Under the pieces are notes generated by a model. That model had not been told where the DNA came from and made no database searches. It saw only the letters and a program-made list of their open reading frames with translations. DNA of 64,000 nucleotides from Aliidiomarina quisquiliarum (GTDB taxonomy: Bacteria; Pseudomonadota; Gammaproteobacteria; Enterobacterales; Alteromonadaceae): contig NZ_JAMFTN010000014.1 in the NCBI RefSeq assembly GCF_023922585.1, forward strand, positions 539,108 to 603,107, given 5' to 3'. This document shows, piece by piece, positions 18,742 to 28,089 of this stretch. The position numbers and the translations under genes are program-made. Numbering within the stretch: the first letter of the stretch is position 1; every line of letters begins with the position of its first letter.

Positions 18742-20144
18742 GACTTGCCCTCCTCAATTTCCCAGCTTGCTTCTGCGGCCGAGAGTGGACGCTTGGCTCG
18801 ACGCTCTTGGCGCTCACCCACAATCGTACTGGTACTAGGTGCGCCGGTATAAAGCACACGCATTAAGTAGTACAAGCCGGCAGCAAATATAATGCTATAC
18901 ACAACGATATAACCAATCAAAGTAAACAAGGCCATAGCCCCGGTAAGTGAAGGGGTAACACCTTGAGCATGGGTCATTTGTTCGTACACTAACCAAGGCG
19001 AACGCCCTATTTCAGTAACAAACCACCCGGCTACAACGGCAATAAATGGCGACAAGCTCATAAACCGTAAACCTTGTAAGAACGGCCTTGAGGTTGCATA
19101 GCGGCCTTTATAACGCAGTACTAAACCTGCAATGGCAAATAGCACCATTAACAAACCTAAGCCAACCATAATTCGGAACGACCAGAATACTATGGCCACC
19201 GGTGGTTGCTCGTGTTTGGGTACGTCTTTTAAGCCGGGTATTTCGCCTTCCATGTCGTGGGTAAGAATAAGGCTAGCCAGCTTAGGAATACCAATTTCAA
19301 AATGGTTGGTTTGATTTTCTTGATCGGGAATAGCAAACAGCAGCAAAGGCACACCAGTACCACGTTCCCAGTTACCTTCCATGGCCGCTACTTTTGTTGG
19401 TTGGTGCTCCAGGGTATTTAAACCGTGGAAGTCGCCAACTAGCACTTGTGCCGGGGCAATAATTAACACCAGCCATAAAGACATAGAAAGAGCTTTTTTA
19501 TGCACGTCGGTGTCAATATTGCGCAGTAAAAACCAAGCACTTACACCTAATACCACAAACCCGCCGGTTAAGAACGAGGCCAGCAGCATGTGCATAAATC
19601 GATACAGTAGCGACGCATTAAATATGGCCTCGCTCCAACTTAGAACGTGGTATAGGCCGTCACGTATTTCTACCCCGGCTGGGGTTTGCATCCAACTGTT
19701 GGCAGAAAGAATCCAAAACGCTGAAATAAAGGTTCCGGTAGCTACCATCACCGCCGACATAAAGTGCACCCCTGGTGGTACGCGGTCGCGACCAAATAGC
19801 AATACACCTAAAAATGCCGCTTCAAGGAAAAATGCGGTGATAACCTCGTAACTAAGCATGGGGCCAAGAAAGTTCGACGACGCCATGGAGAAGTTACTCC
19901 AGTTAGTACCGAACTGAAAAGCCATTACAATGCCAGACACCACGCCCATGCCAAACACAACGGCAAACACTTGGATCCAGAATCGCGACAGGCGCTCCCA
20001 AGCGGGGTTACCCGTTTTTAAAGACAAGCCTTCAAGCACGGCAATATATGACGCAAGGCCAATAGTAAAAACAGGAAAGATAGCGTGGAAAGAAACAACA
20101 AACGCAAATTGTATGCGTGATAGTAAAAGTGGATCGAGTTCCAT
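18738..20144 (-). CDS. cydA: Cytochrome bd-type quinol oxidase subunit I (CIO type)
   Basis: 468 residues against 522 in E. coli: the C-terminal extension of the quinol (Q) loop is missing, which defines the short-loop CIO type. Haem ligand His20 (SFHAIFPVF), the KVAAMEGNWE segment of the Q loop and GRSPWLVYEQM (GRQPW-type) are all present. It oxidises quinol and reduces oxygen to water with high affinity, generating a proton gradient without proton pumping, and is relatively insensitive to cyanide in the characterised relatives. It heads cydABDC. Confidence 0.95.
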   Translation of the reverse strand: MELDPLLLSRIQFAFVVSFHAIFPVFTIGLASYIAVLEGLSLKTGNPAWERLSRFWIQVFAVVFGMGVVSGIVMAFQFGTNWSNFSMASSNFLGPMLSYEVITAFFLEAAFLGVLLFGRDRVPPGVHFMSAVMVATGTFISAFWILSANSWMQTPAGVEIRDGLYHVLSWSEAIFNASLLYRFMHMLLASFLTGGFVVLGVSAWFLLRNIDTDVHKKALSMSLWLVLIIAPAQVLVGDFHGLNTLEHQPTKVAAMEGNWERGTGVPLLLFAIPDQENQTNHFEIGIPKLASLILTHDMEGEIPGLKDVPKHEQPPVAIVFWSFRIMVGLGLLMVLFAIAGLVLRYKGRYATSRPFLQGLRFMSLSPFIAVVAGWFVTEIGRSPWLVYEQMTHAQGVTPSLTGAMALFTLIGYIVVYSIIFAAGLYYLMRVLYTGAPSTSTIVGERQERRAKRPLSAAEASWEIEEGKS

Positions 20145-20247
20145 AAGAGACCCCTAATATTAATGTTACCTAATAAAGGTTACTCCTTTTGGAAAAAAAA
20201 ATACAGTAGATAAGTTAATTTTAAAACAAACTGGGCCTGCAGCCCCT

Positions 20248-20266
20248 ATTGGTTATAAACACCAAT
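20248..20266. promoter_or_regulatory. Inverted repeat upstream of cydA
   Basis: ATTGGT-N7-ACCAAT, a perfect 6-bp inverted repeat about 104 nt before the cydA start codon. The spacing does not fit an FNR box (5-4-5). It could be an operator for cyd genes or part of the end of the upstream transcript; no regulator can be named. Confidence 0.2.
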
Positions 20267-20312
20267 AAAGTTGCAAGCTCAGTTAAATTTTTGCTTTTGC
20301 TCTTTTAAGCAA

Positions 20313-20816
20313 TTAATCCATAGGATTTAGTTCGGAAATATAAATGGTGGCTGGAACAATGTCGCCACTGCCATATACACCTACCCAAATATCGTACTGA
20401 CCTGCATCTGGCTGTTCAAAAATAAGCATTGGGTTTAACCCCATTGCGTCATCGTCGCAATGCCAACGGCCGTCTGGTCCGCTAATTACCAGCGTGGTGT
20501 CTTCCGTCGCGTTTACATACACATGCAAGTCAAGAAAGCTACCGCCACCATAAATAAGCGTAATGTCAGGCGCAGCATTATTAATAAACCCAGTACAGTT
20601 ACCACCGAGTCGAGTGGCAAGGTTTTGACCACCTGCTTGGATAGCATAAGACCAGGGATCAGGCATAAAGCCACCGTCTAACCGCACCGTTTGGTACAAG
20701 GCGTCGGCATTCCAGTTGGGCTGACTACCCGCTACGCGAGTTTGTGCAACCGCTGTGTTCTCAACTATAAAGCTTGCGGCAGCTATAACGATTAATATTC
20801 TTATTAAACCGCTCAT
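20313..20816 (-). CDS. Secreted protein with PPC-like beta domain, function unknown
   Basis: 167 residues with GGAGA six nt before the ATG. A signal peptide is clear: MSGLIRILIVIAAASFIVEN then AVAQ, cleavage likely after about residue 25. The mature part is beta-rich and acidic, with GPDGRWHCDDDAMGLNP and QPDAGQYDIWVGVYGSGDI, a pattern like bacterial pre-peptidase C-terminal domains, which pack against or target other secreted proteins. Two Cys (in GGNCTGF and RWHCDDD) might form a disulfide. No catalytic motif is visible. It is monocistronic, 168 nt upstream of cydA on the same strand. Confidence 0.72.
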   Translation of the reverse strand: MSGLIRILIVIAAASFIVENTAVAQTRVAGSQPNWNADALYQTVRLDGGFMPDPWSYAIQAGGQNLATRLGGNCTGFINNAAPDITLIYGGGSFLDLHVYVNATEDTTLVISGPDGRWHCDDDAMGLNPMLIFEQPDAGQYDIWVGVYGSGDIVPATIYISELNPMD

Positions 20817-20907
20817 AAGATTCTCCAGTCTTGTTTTATCCTAATAGTTATAATCCATATCACCTCTTTTTTAACACCTACGTCATTCAAAAATAAAACA
20901 GATGCTG

Positions 20908-22788
20908 CTATAGGTTTATGCTATTTATGATGTTTTTTCCACTATTTCTTAACCAAATTTCTAATCCAGTTTCATCACAAGCGTGCTTACGCGGGCAAAC
21001 GTCGCAGTCTTTCATTACTTTTTCTGGCCATGTAGACTTGTCTGCCGTGGTAAAACCAAGGCGCGCAAAAAAGTTAGGTCGCCGTGTCAGCACAATAACG
21101 CGTTGAATACCTAACTGGCGTGCTTGCTCTAAAGAAAACTGCACTAATTCAGCACCTAAGCCTTTACCGGTTTGGTCTGGCGTTAACCCTAGTGAGCGTA
21201 TTTCCGCTAAGCCAGTGCCATACACATAAAGCGCACCACAACCCACCACTTTGTCGTCGCACTCGGCTACGGCAAAGGTATGAATAGCTTGCATAATATC
21301 TTCCGGCTTACGAGGCAAATGCTCGCCTTCAGCCGCCCAATAACGAATTAATTCGGTTATTGCCGGTACGTCGCTTAAAGTTGCTTGGCGCACCGTGGTA
21401 AAGCCCGCACGCTTACCCTGAAAACGTAGTTTCGCTTGGCGTAAGGCTTCGCTCACTTGCGCTGGGGCCGTGCCACCTAACACTTTGCGCCGCGCTAACG
21501 AGGCCTCTAACGACAAGGCTGCATATACGTCGTCGGCAATTAGCGTACTTTCTTGCTGCATCACGTCTAACGGCAAAGACTCAAGCGGTAGCTGTTGATG
21601 AATAGCCGCCAAAACTAAACGGCCACTAATTTCATGAGCGTCGCGGAATGCCATACCGCGGTCAACTAAATAGTCGGCTAAGTCGGTGGCATTGCTATAA
21701 CCTAACCGCGCTGCTTGTTCGGCTTTTCCTACCTCAACCGACAGTTCTGGAATAACGTGGGCAAGAATAGCTAAACATTGTTGCCACTCTTCTAGAGCAT
21801 CAAAAAAGCCTTCTTTGTCTTCCTGCATGTCTTTGTTATAGGCCAGCGGCAAGCCTTTTAAGGTCATTAACATGGCTTGTAAATGGCCTACCACTCGGCC
21901 GCACTTGCCTCGAATTAATTCAAACACATCGGGGTTTTTCTTTTGTGGCATCAGCGACGATCCGCTTGATACACGATCACTTAAAGTGAAAAAGCCCGCT
22001 TCGCCCGTGGCGTAAAAAATTACGTCTTCTGAAATACGCGACAAATGCACCATCGACAAGCTAGCCACACTAAGTAATTCAACCACAAAGTCGCGGTCTG
22101 AAACGGCGTCTAAGCTATTGCGGCAGGCACGGCTAAAGCCCAGTGCATGCGCTAACTCGGTACGATTAATGGCAATACCAGAGCCTGCTAAAGCGCCGCT
22201 GCCTAATGGCGACACATTGGTACGTTCATTCGCTTGTTGTAAGCGTTGAAAGTCTCGCTCGAGCATTTCCACATAAGCCAAGGCCCAGTGTGCAACTAAT
22301 ACTGGCTGCGCCCGCTGTAAATGGGTGTAGCCCGGCATAACTTGTTGTTCGTAACGCTCGGCAAAGGTTAATAGCGCTTCAATAACGGCTAATAACGCTG
22401 CTCCCACTTGCTGCGATGCACTTAAAGCATACAGCCGTAAATCAGTGGCAACTAAGTCGTTGCGGCTTCGGCCCGTGTGCAGCTTGCGCGCCACTGTGCC
22501 AATACGCTGTTCTAAAATAGCTTCAACCCAACCGTGAATGTCTTCTGACCCCAGCTCAAGTGGCAAGCTTGGGTTAGCCGTTACATCTTCTTGCAGCTGC
22601 GCTAAACCCACGTGTAGCTGCTTGGCTTCGGCACTGTTAAGCACCTGTTGTTCTAGTAATACGTCGACCCAAGCTTGGCAACACTGCAGTTCGAACGGAG
22701 CAAGCTTGTAGTCGAACCGTAATGAGTCATTAAAATTGCGAAATTCTTGCGCCGTAACGCCCGAAAAACGGCCACCCCACATGGTCAT
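20908..22788 (-). CDS. argH: Bifunctional argininosuccinate lyase / N-acetylglutamate synthase
   Basis: 626 residues. The ATG at 22788 has AGGGAG at a 6-nt spacing; the open frame further upstream overlaps argG and was rejected. Residues 1-460 are argininosuccinate lyase with signature SSLMPQKKNP. Residues about 470-626 are a GNAT domain with acetyl-CoA loop QTGKGLG and the C-terminal KDCDVCPRKHACDE, typical of short N-acetylglutamate synthases. One chain thus catalyses the first and last steps of arginine synthesis. This ArgH(A) fusion is known in marine gammaproteobacteria. It begins 1 nt after argG ends. Confidence 0.95.
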   Translation of the reverse strand: MTMWGGRFSGVTAQEFRNFNDSLRFDYKLAPFELQCCQAWVDVLLEQQVLNSAEAKQLHVGLAQLQEDVTANPSLPLELGSEDIHGWVEAILEQRIGTVARKLHTGRSRNDLVATDLRLYALSASQQVGAALLAVIEALLTFAERYEQQVMPGYTHLQRAQPVLVAHWALAYVEMLERDFQRLQQANERTNVSPLGSGALAGSGIAINRTELAHALGFSRACRNSLDAVSDRDFVVELLSVASLSMVHLSRISEDVIFYATGEAGFFTLSDRVSSGSSLMPQKKNPDVFELIRGKCGRVVGHLQAMLMTLKGLPLAYNKDMQEDKEGFFDALEEWQQCLAILAHVIPELSVEVGKAEQAARLGYSNATDLADYLVDRGMAFRDAHEISGRLVLAAIHQQLPLESLPLDVMQQESTLIADDVYAALSLEASLARRKVLGGTAPAQVSEALRQAKLRFQGKRAGFTTVRQATLSDVPAITELIRYWAAEGEHLPRKPEDIMQAIHTFAVAECDDKVVGCGALYVYGTGLAEIRSLGLTPDQTGKGLGAELVQFSLEQARQLGIQRVIVLTRRPNFFARLGFTTADKSTWPEKVMKDCDVCPRKHACDETGLEIWLRNSGKNIINSINL

Positions 22789-22789
22789 A

Positions 22790-24010
22790 TTAAGCTCCCT
22801 GGGTAAGCGCACGAATACGCGATGGCAAACTAAATAACCGAATAAATCCGGCTGCGTCTTTTTGGTTGTACACGTCGTCGGCTTCAAAGGTAGCAAAAGC
22901 TTCTGAATACAAACTAAATGGCGACTTGCGCCCTTCTATGCTTGCTGTGCCTTTGTACAGTTTTAGCCGCACTTCACCGGTCATAATGGTCGCTAAGCTT
23001 TGTACGCCCGCCATCATAGCGGCCCGTACTGGGGTGAACCATTGGCCGTCGTACAGCACATCGGCTAATTTCACGCCTAGTTCTTGACGAAAACGCAACG
23101 ACGCTCGATCGAGTACCAGCTGCTCAAGGCCACGCAGTGCGGTATACCAAATGGTGCCACCTGGGGTTTCGTAACAACCGCGCGACTTCATGCCCACCAA
23201 ACGGTTTTCCACAATATCTATACGCCCCACACCATGCTTAGCACCCATGGCATTTAAACTTTCTAAAGCTGCAACAGGGCTAAGTTGCTCGCTGTTTACG
23301 CTCACCAACACACCACTTTCAAAACCAAGGGTGACATATTCGGCTGTATCGGGTGCTTGTTCTGGCGAAACAGTCATAGTCCATACTTGTTCGCTCGGCC
23401 CATGCCAAGGATCTTCAAGTTCGCCACCTTCGTGAGAAATGTGCCACAGGTTAGCGTCGCGGCTATAAATTTTGGTTAACGAGGCCGTGGTGGCTACATT
23501 TTTACTGGCTAAGTAGTTCAGCAAGTCTTCACGTGAATGCATATCCCATTCACGCCATGGAGCAATAATTAACAATTCTGGTGCCAACGCCGCTACGGTG
23601 CTTTCAAAACGCACTTGGTCATTGCCTTTACCAGTACAACCATGAGCGACGGCATCGGCGCCTAATTTAACCGCTAGTTCTACTTGCGCTTTGGCAATAA
23701 TAGGCCGTGCCAGTGCGGTACCCATTAGGTATTCGCCTTCATACAATACACCCGCTTGCATAGCTGGGGTAATTACGTCGTTAACGAACTCGTCTTTTAG
23801 GTCAACAACATAACAAGAGGAAGCACCCGACTTCAGGGCTTTTTCTTCCACCCCTTCGAGCTCTTCTGCGCCTTGGCCAACGTCGGCCACAAAGGCAATA
23901 ACTTCACAGTCATAGTTGTCTTTTAACCATGGCACAATAGCCGACGTGTCAAGACCACCTGAATAGGCCAAAACTACTTTTTTGACCGTGGTGTTTTTTG
24001 GCTTAGTCAT
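22790..24010 (-). CDS. argG: Argininosuccinate synthase
   Basis: 406 residues. The PP-loop ATP motif [11 protein letters not shown] (about 14-24) and [14 protein letters not shown] are diagnostic. It joins citrulline and aspartate with ATP to make argininosuccinate, which the next gene product cleaves. The ATG overlaps the end of argF by 4 nt and the stop precedes argH by 1 nt. The N-terminus [19 protein letters not shown] carries about ten residues more than many homologues. Confidence 0.97.
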   Translation of the reverse strand: MTKPKNTTVKKVVLAYSGGLDTSAIVPWLKDNYDCEVIAFVADVGQGAEELEGVEEKALKSGASSCYVVDLKDEFVNDVITPAMQAGVLYEGEYLMGTALARPIIAKAQVELAVKLGADAVAHGCTGKGNDQVRFESTVAALAPELLIIAPWREWDMHSREDLLNYLASKNVATTASLTKIYSRDANLWHISHEGGELEDPWHGPSEQVWTMTVSPEQAPDTAEYVTLGFESGVLVSVNSEQLSPVAALESLNAMGAKHGVGRIDIVENRLVGMKSRGCYETPGGTIWYTALRGLEQLVLDRASLRFRQELGVKLADVLYDGQWFTPVRAAMMAGVQSLATIMTGEVRLKLYKGTASIEGRKSPFSLYSEAFATFEADDVYNQKDAAGFIRLFSLPSRIRALTQGA

Positions 24011-24915
24011 GCGTTTTTCTCCTGAGAAATCATGTGTAAAAGGGCTTTTTGAACATACAAACGGTTTTCTGCTTGCTGCAGCACCGAACTATGTGGCCCG
24101 TCGAGCACTTCGTCGGTTACTTCGTTATTTCGGTGGGCCGGTAAACAATGCAATACTGTAGTAGCTTTTAAACGATTAATCAGTTCTTGATTAACTTGAT
24201 AAGGCATAAAAATTTCTACTGTTTCTTCTTCACTGCGGGTGTCGCCCATTGACAGCCAAGTGTCGGTATAAACCACATCTGCGTCGGGTATAGCATTTAA
24301 GTCGGTGCCCACTTTAATTTTATGATTGGGGTAGCGACTATTCAGCTGCGTTAAAAACGCTTCTTTAGGACCAAAACCTGGCGGAGTAACCACTGTTAAT
24401 TTCAACCCTAAAGCCGCCGCGCCCACCATTAAACTTTGGCAAACGTTATTGCCTTCGCCCAAGTACAAAATATCGACCACGCGTAAGTCAACTGGGTAGC
24501 GCTCTTGTATGGTAAGTAAGTCAGCTAACGACTGGCACGGGTGGTGCTGATCACAAAGCGCATTTATCACTGGAATATTCGCCGTGGTCAGTTTTTCTAA
24601 GGTTTCGTGTTTAAACACCCGAGCTACAATACCGTGAGTCCAGCAACTTAAGTTTTGTGCTATATCTTCTACGCTCTCACGCTGCCCTGGCTCGATCATT
24701 TGTGCGTCTAAATAAATAGCTTGGCCGCCAAGTTGTTGAATACCTACCTCAAAGCTTACCCGTGTACGTAAACTTGGCTTTTCAAACATCATGGCAATCG
24801 AGCGCCCTTTTAATGAGTTTTGATACCCCGCAGGATGCGCCTTAATAGCACTCGCTAGCTCAAGCACGTGCTTGATCTGCGGTGCCGTTAAATCAAATAA
24901 CGACAAAATATTCAT
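24007..24915 (-). CDS. argF: Ornithine carbamoyltransferase
   Basis: 302 residues. The carbamoyl-phosphate loop is [13 protein letters not shown] (the STRT of E. coli is SLRT here, a known variant). [10 protein letters not shown] and HCLPAHR complete the active site. It makes citrulline from ornithine and carbamoyl phosphate. An acetylornithine carbamoyltransferase is less likely because the loop and length fit the ornithine enzymes. It lies between argB (22 nt) and argG (4-nt overlap). Confidence 0.94.
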   Translation of the reverse strand: MNILSLFDLTAPQIKHVLELASAIKAHPAGYQNSLKGRSIAMMFEKPSLRTRVSFEVGIQQLGGQAIYLDAQMIEPGQRESVEDIAQNLSCWTHGIVARVFKHETLEKLTTANIPVINALCDQHHPCQSLADLLTIQERYPVDLRVVDILYLGEGNNVCQSLMVGAAALGLKLTVVTPPGFGPKEAFLTQLNSRYPNHKIKVGTDLNAIPDADVVYTDTWLSMGDTRSEEETVEIFMPYQVNQELINRLKATTVLHCLPAHRNNEVTDEVLDGPHSSVLQQAENRLYVQKALLHMISQEKNA

Positions 24916-24937
24916 AGTAACAACCTAAATAAAATAA

Positions 24938-25732
24938 TTAGAGAATACGAGTTCCGACAGAACCACCCTGTAACAACGCGACCACTTGTGTTGGCTTTTG
25001 CCAGCTAGTAATCGCGGTTGTTCGTCGGCAGCGCGATGCAGCTTCGAGTGCGGCTTGCAGTTTCACATGCATGCCTCCTTGCACAAAACTTTGTTCAAGA
25101 AGAGCATAACCTGCAGAGAGGGAAATATCGCCTATAGCGTGGCCAGAGGCGTCGAGAATTGCGTCTACGTCGCTTAGTAGTAATAATTCAGCGTCGAGTA
25201 CTAAGGCAATGGCAGCAGCAGCCAAGTCGGCATTTACATTGGCTAACTGGCCGTTTTCAAAGCAACCAATGGAACTAATAACGGGTGTTATTTCTGCGGC
25301 GAGTAAACTTTTTAATACCTGCCCAAAACCACTGTGATTATTTTCCAAGGCTAGCCAATTGGGGCTACCAACACAGCCTAGTGCAAAGTTTTGTTGTAAC
25401 GGTAACGCTACCCCATCGACTAAGCTCATACCTAGCGCCCGTAACCCGGCTTGCTGGGCAATAGTAACCAAGATTTTATTGGTATAGCCCGCTAAAGCGC
25501 CTGTTACTAAAGGCATGTGGTTAGCCGGTGTTTGCCGTTGACCATGTATTTTACTGCTGGCTTGCCCCGCTTGGGTTAACCATTCGTCAACCGTAGCACC
25601 ACCACCATGTACAAGTACCCATGGGCGCCCTGCTAAGGCCAGCTTAACTGCGGCGAGTAAATCTAGCAATTGTGCGGGCGCAGTTAAGGCTGCCCCACCA
25701 ACTTTAATCACCACTGGAGTGGTTAAACTCAT
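24938..25732 (-). CDS. argB: Acetylglutamate kinase
   Basis: 264 residues of the amino-acid kinase fold: VVIKVGGAAL at the start, LVHGGGATVDEWL for substrate binding, and NVNADLAAAAIALVLDAELL with LLLSDVDAILD near the C-terminus. It phosphorylates N-acetylglutamate in the second step of arginine synthesis. The short form without the N-terminal helix suggests the arginine-insensitive, E. coli-like type. It overlaps argC by 1 nt. Confidence 0.96.
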   Translation of the reverse strand: MSLTTPVVIKVGGAALTAPAQLLDLLAAVKLALAGRPWVLVHGGGATVDEWLTQAGQASSKIHGQRQTPANHMPLVTGALAGYTNKILVTIAQQAGLRALGMSLVDGVALPLQQNFALGCVGSPNWLALENNHSGFGQVLKSLLAAEITPVISSIGCFENGQLANVNADLAAAAIALVLDAELLLLSDVDAILDASGHAIGDISLSAGYALLEQSFVQGGMHVKLQAALEAASRCRRTTAITSWQKPTQVVALLQGGSVGTRIL

Positions 25733-26775
25733 TATTTCAGCCCCGCATAAAGGTCGACACCAAACACTTGGTTAGCCGCCTGCATGGCTTGGCCTGCTGC
25801 GCCCATTATTAAGTTATCAATGGCCACAGTAACCACTGCGGTATGTTCATTGTGCGCCACATGCACATGGCAAAAAGCCGTGTGCGCTACGTGATTTACA
25901 GCTGGCGGCTGGTTTACCACCATAACTAATTCATTTTGCGCATAGCTATGGCGATAAAGCTCGTGCAGCGCATTTGGCGTTTCGCGATTATTCAATAGCT
26001 CAGTATTTAGCTGCACTGTACACACGGCCAAAATACCCCGTGCATAAGGGCCTAACACCGGCGTAAATACCACTTCAGTGCCAAGTTGCTGGCTAATTTC
26101 CGGTTGGTGGCGGTGATTTAATACGCCATAAGCCTGCATACTTACTTCGCAAAAAGAGGTACGGGCATTAGCGCCTTTACCGGCCCCTGTTACGCCACTA
26201 ATAGCGGTAATAACTGGCATGCCAACCACTAAGCCAGCGTCTACTAAGGGCTTTAAACCCAAAATGGCAGCGGTTGGGTAACAACCAGGAATAGCGTACA
26301 CAGAAGGTTCTACGGTATTTTTTAGCCAAGGCATTAGCATGTACTGCGCGTTGGCTAATAGCTGCGGCGACGGATGCTCAAAGCCATAGGCGTTAGCAAA
26401 CACGTCTGCATCTTGAAAACGGAAAGCACCCGACAAGTCGAATACTTTAATGCCCAAGGAAAGTAACACAGGTGCTATTAAGGCACTGGCTTCATGGGGT
26501 AAGGCAAGGAAAGCAGCTTGTACATTTATCCCGCTAAGCTGGTTTATATGCCAAGGCTCAATAATAAGGGAAGAATTACCCGCTAGCTGTGGAGCTACGG
26601 CACGCCATGCAACAGGCTCGCGCTCGGCCGAGCTAAAGGCTTTCACGACAGTGAAATTTGTATTTTTATGCAATAGAGCTAATAGCTCTGAACCTACATA
26701 ACCAGTCGCGCCAAGCACCACACAAGACACGGCACTTGGAACCACTTCAGACACTACATTATTATTCACAACCAC
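25732..26775 (-). CDS. argC: N-acetyl-gamma-glutamyl-phosphate reductase
   Basis: 347 residues. NADP-binding VLGATGYVGSELL near the N-terminus and the catalytic Cys in IPGCYPTAAILGLKPL are clear. It makes N-acetylglutamate semialdehyde. First gene of argCBFGH. The listed start is GTG at 26775; GTG at 26769 has a better spacing to AAAGG. argE and argD are not in the cluster. A weak ArgR-like half site (TGAATTAAAAGCTA) occurs about 90 nt upstream, too poor to call. Confidence 0.95.
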   Translation of the reverse strand: MVVNNNVVSEVVPSAVSCVVLGATGYVGSELLALLHKNTNFTVVKAFSSAEREPVAWRAVAPQLAGNSSLIIEPWHINQLSGINVQAAFLALPHEASALIAPVLLSLGIKVFDLSGAFRFQDADVFANAYGFEHPSPQLLANAQYMLMPWLKNTVEPSVYAIPGCYPTAAILGLKPLVDAGLVVGMPVITAISGVTGAGKGANARTSFCEVSMQAYGVLNHRHQPEISQQLGTEVVFTPVLGPYARGILAVCTVQLNTELLNNRETPNALHELYRHSYAQNELVMVVNQPPAVNHVAHTAFCHVHVAHNEHTAVVTVAIDNLIMGAAGQAMQAANQVFGVDLYAGLK

Positions 26776-26877
26776 AGCCTTTCGTTAGCTTCACCTTAAG
26801 TGTGGCAAAGAATAACGAAAAGCTGTTTTTAGTGCAATAACTATTTAGTTAATTATGCAGTTAATGTGAATTAAAAG

Positions 26878-27498
26878 CTAATTGCCAGCATAACCCCAAG
26901 GTGTTGGCGGTAGTGCCACCGGCTTAGTTAAATCAAACTCAACACGGAATTCACGACCTGCACGGGTTAAGCGGTAGGTAAATACCTCTGGGTAAATAAA
27001 CATTTGCCATACGTTGGTGTTCGATACCGCTAAACCTAAATCAACAAAGTGCTCTATAGAATAGGCGTCGACTGGGAATGACTGCACGCGGTCGAAACCT
27101 GCGTCAATCGTATGACCACCATACATGGTTAATTCATCGTAACTACCGTCGGCATTACGGTGGTCATGCTTTAAACTTATACCTGAGCCAGTTTTAGTTA
27201 AAATCCACGTGCGTGAATGGTTGTCACCCACATGAAAAGGAATTTGTAGTTCGCGGTCGGTGCACTTACGAACATGCATAATTAAGCGCCCTTCAAACCC
27301 AGACGAAGCTGGGTTATTCATCGCTACTTTGCCTTCATAGGCTTTGCCACAGTGAGCGCGCAAGTGGTCGAAAAACGCGTCTTGGCTTTTGGTCGACACT
27401 TGTGGTGCTGGTAATATCACATTTGCACTAGCAGGTGTTGCCGCCGATGCCGCAACAAAAGCCAGTGAGCCAGCCACTAATAAAAGTGCTTTATTCAT
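26878..27498 (-). CDS. Secreted protein of unknown function
   Basis: 206 residues after AGGAGA and a good spacing. A signal peptide is evident (hydrophobic LLLVAGSLAFVAASAA, then ASAN near residue 26). The mature part has no domain I recognise; it holds two Cys (HCGKAYE and RKCTDRE) and a run HDHRNADGSYDELTMYGGHT that resembles a beta-barrel or lipocalin-like edge, but this is only an impression. It is single-gene, 102 nt ahead of argC on the same strand. Confidence 0.7.
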   Translation of the reverse strand: MNKALLLVAGSLAFVAASAATPASANVILPAPQVSTKSQDAFFDHLRAHCGKAYEGKVAMNNPASSGFEGRLIMHVRKCTDRELQIPFHVGDNHSRTWILTKTGSGISLKHDHRNADGSYDELTMYGGHTIDAGFDRVQSFPVDAYSIEHFVDLGLAVSNTNVWQMFIYPEVFTYRLTRAGREFRVEFDLTKPVALPPTPWGYAGN

Positions 27499-27539
27499 TG
27501 TTATTCTCCTGAGATGAATACTACTTTAACGTACTTTAA

Positions 27540-28067
27540 TTAATATAAGGGTACTGCACGTAAACCGGCTTCTCGTTCACGCCAGTCGGGCAGCATTTGT
27601 TCTAACCATGCGTAAAAACGCTTGTTGTGGTAGCGTTCATGCAAATGCACCAGTTCATGCACCACCACATATTCCAATAACAAATCGTCTAAGGCACCAA
27701 GCACTAAATTTAAGTTAATCCGCCTGGTATTAATATTGCAACTGCCCCAACGGCTCTTCATTTTACGTGTGCGCCAACCGGTGCACTTTACACCTAGCCG
27801 TGCTTGCCAATACTCAAGAAGCTCCGGTACCCGTTGCTCAAGCCTTTCTTTACAGGCTTTAGCATCTATTTCCAGCGGCGGGTCCATCAGCTTTATTTGA
27901 CTTCGCTGCCGTTCAATCCAGTCGCTTTTCTCTTGCACAAACTGGTCAATAAAATGCTTCGGCACCCCTGGGGGTGCCGACACTTTAATTTCACCAGCTG
28001 GAGGTACCACCCGCAGCCGAATCGACTTCATTTTTCTGCGGGTCAATACGTAATTAGCGGTCGACAT
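27540..28067 (-). CDS. YgjP-type metal-dependent hydrolase (DUF45)
   Basis: 175 residues. The zincin motif HELVHLHERYH (about 138-148) followed by NKRFYAWLEQMLPDWR places it in the YgjP/DUF45 family; KSRWGSCN is the second conserved block. E. coli YgjP has been reported as a UTP pyrophosphatase, while the fold resembles SprT-like peptidases, so the true activity is open. The gene is 22 nt downstream of the prolyl oligopeptidase gene and is probably co-transcribed. Confidence 0.87.
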   Translation of the reverse strand: MSTANYVLTRRKMKSIRLRVVPPAGEIKVSAPPGVPKHFIDQFVQEKSDWIERQRSQIKLMDPPLEIDAKACKERLEQRVPELLEYWQARLGVKCTGWRTRKMKSRWGSCNINTRRINLNLVLGALDDLLLEYVVVHELVHLHERYHNKRFYAWLEQMLPDWREREAGLRAVPLY

Positions 28068-28089
28068 AATTCGTTAGAGTCATGTTGGT

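Noticed and set aside
26776-26877. ArgR box before argC
   Set aside because: The best site, TGAATTAAAAGCTA, has only one good half (7 of 10 core positions) and no second box at the usual distance.
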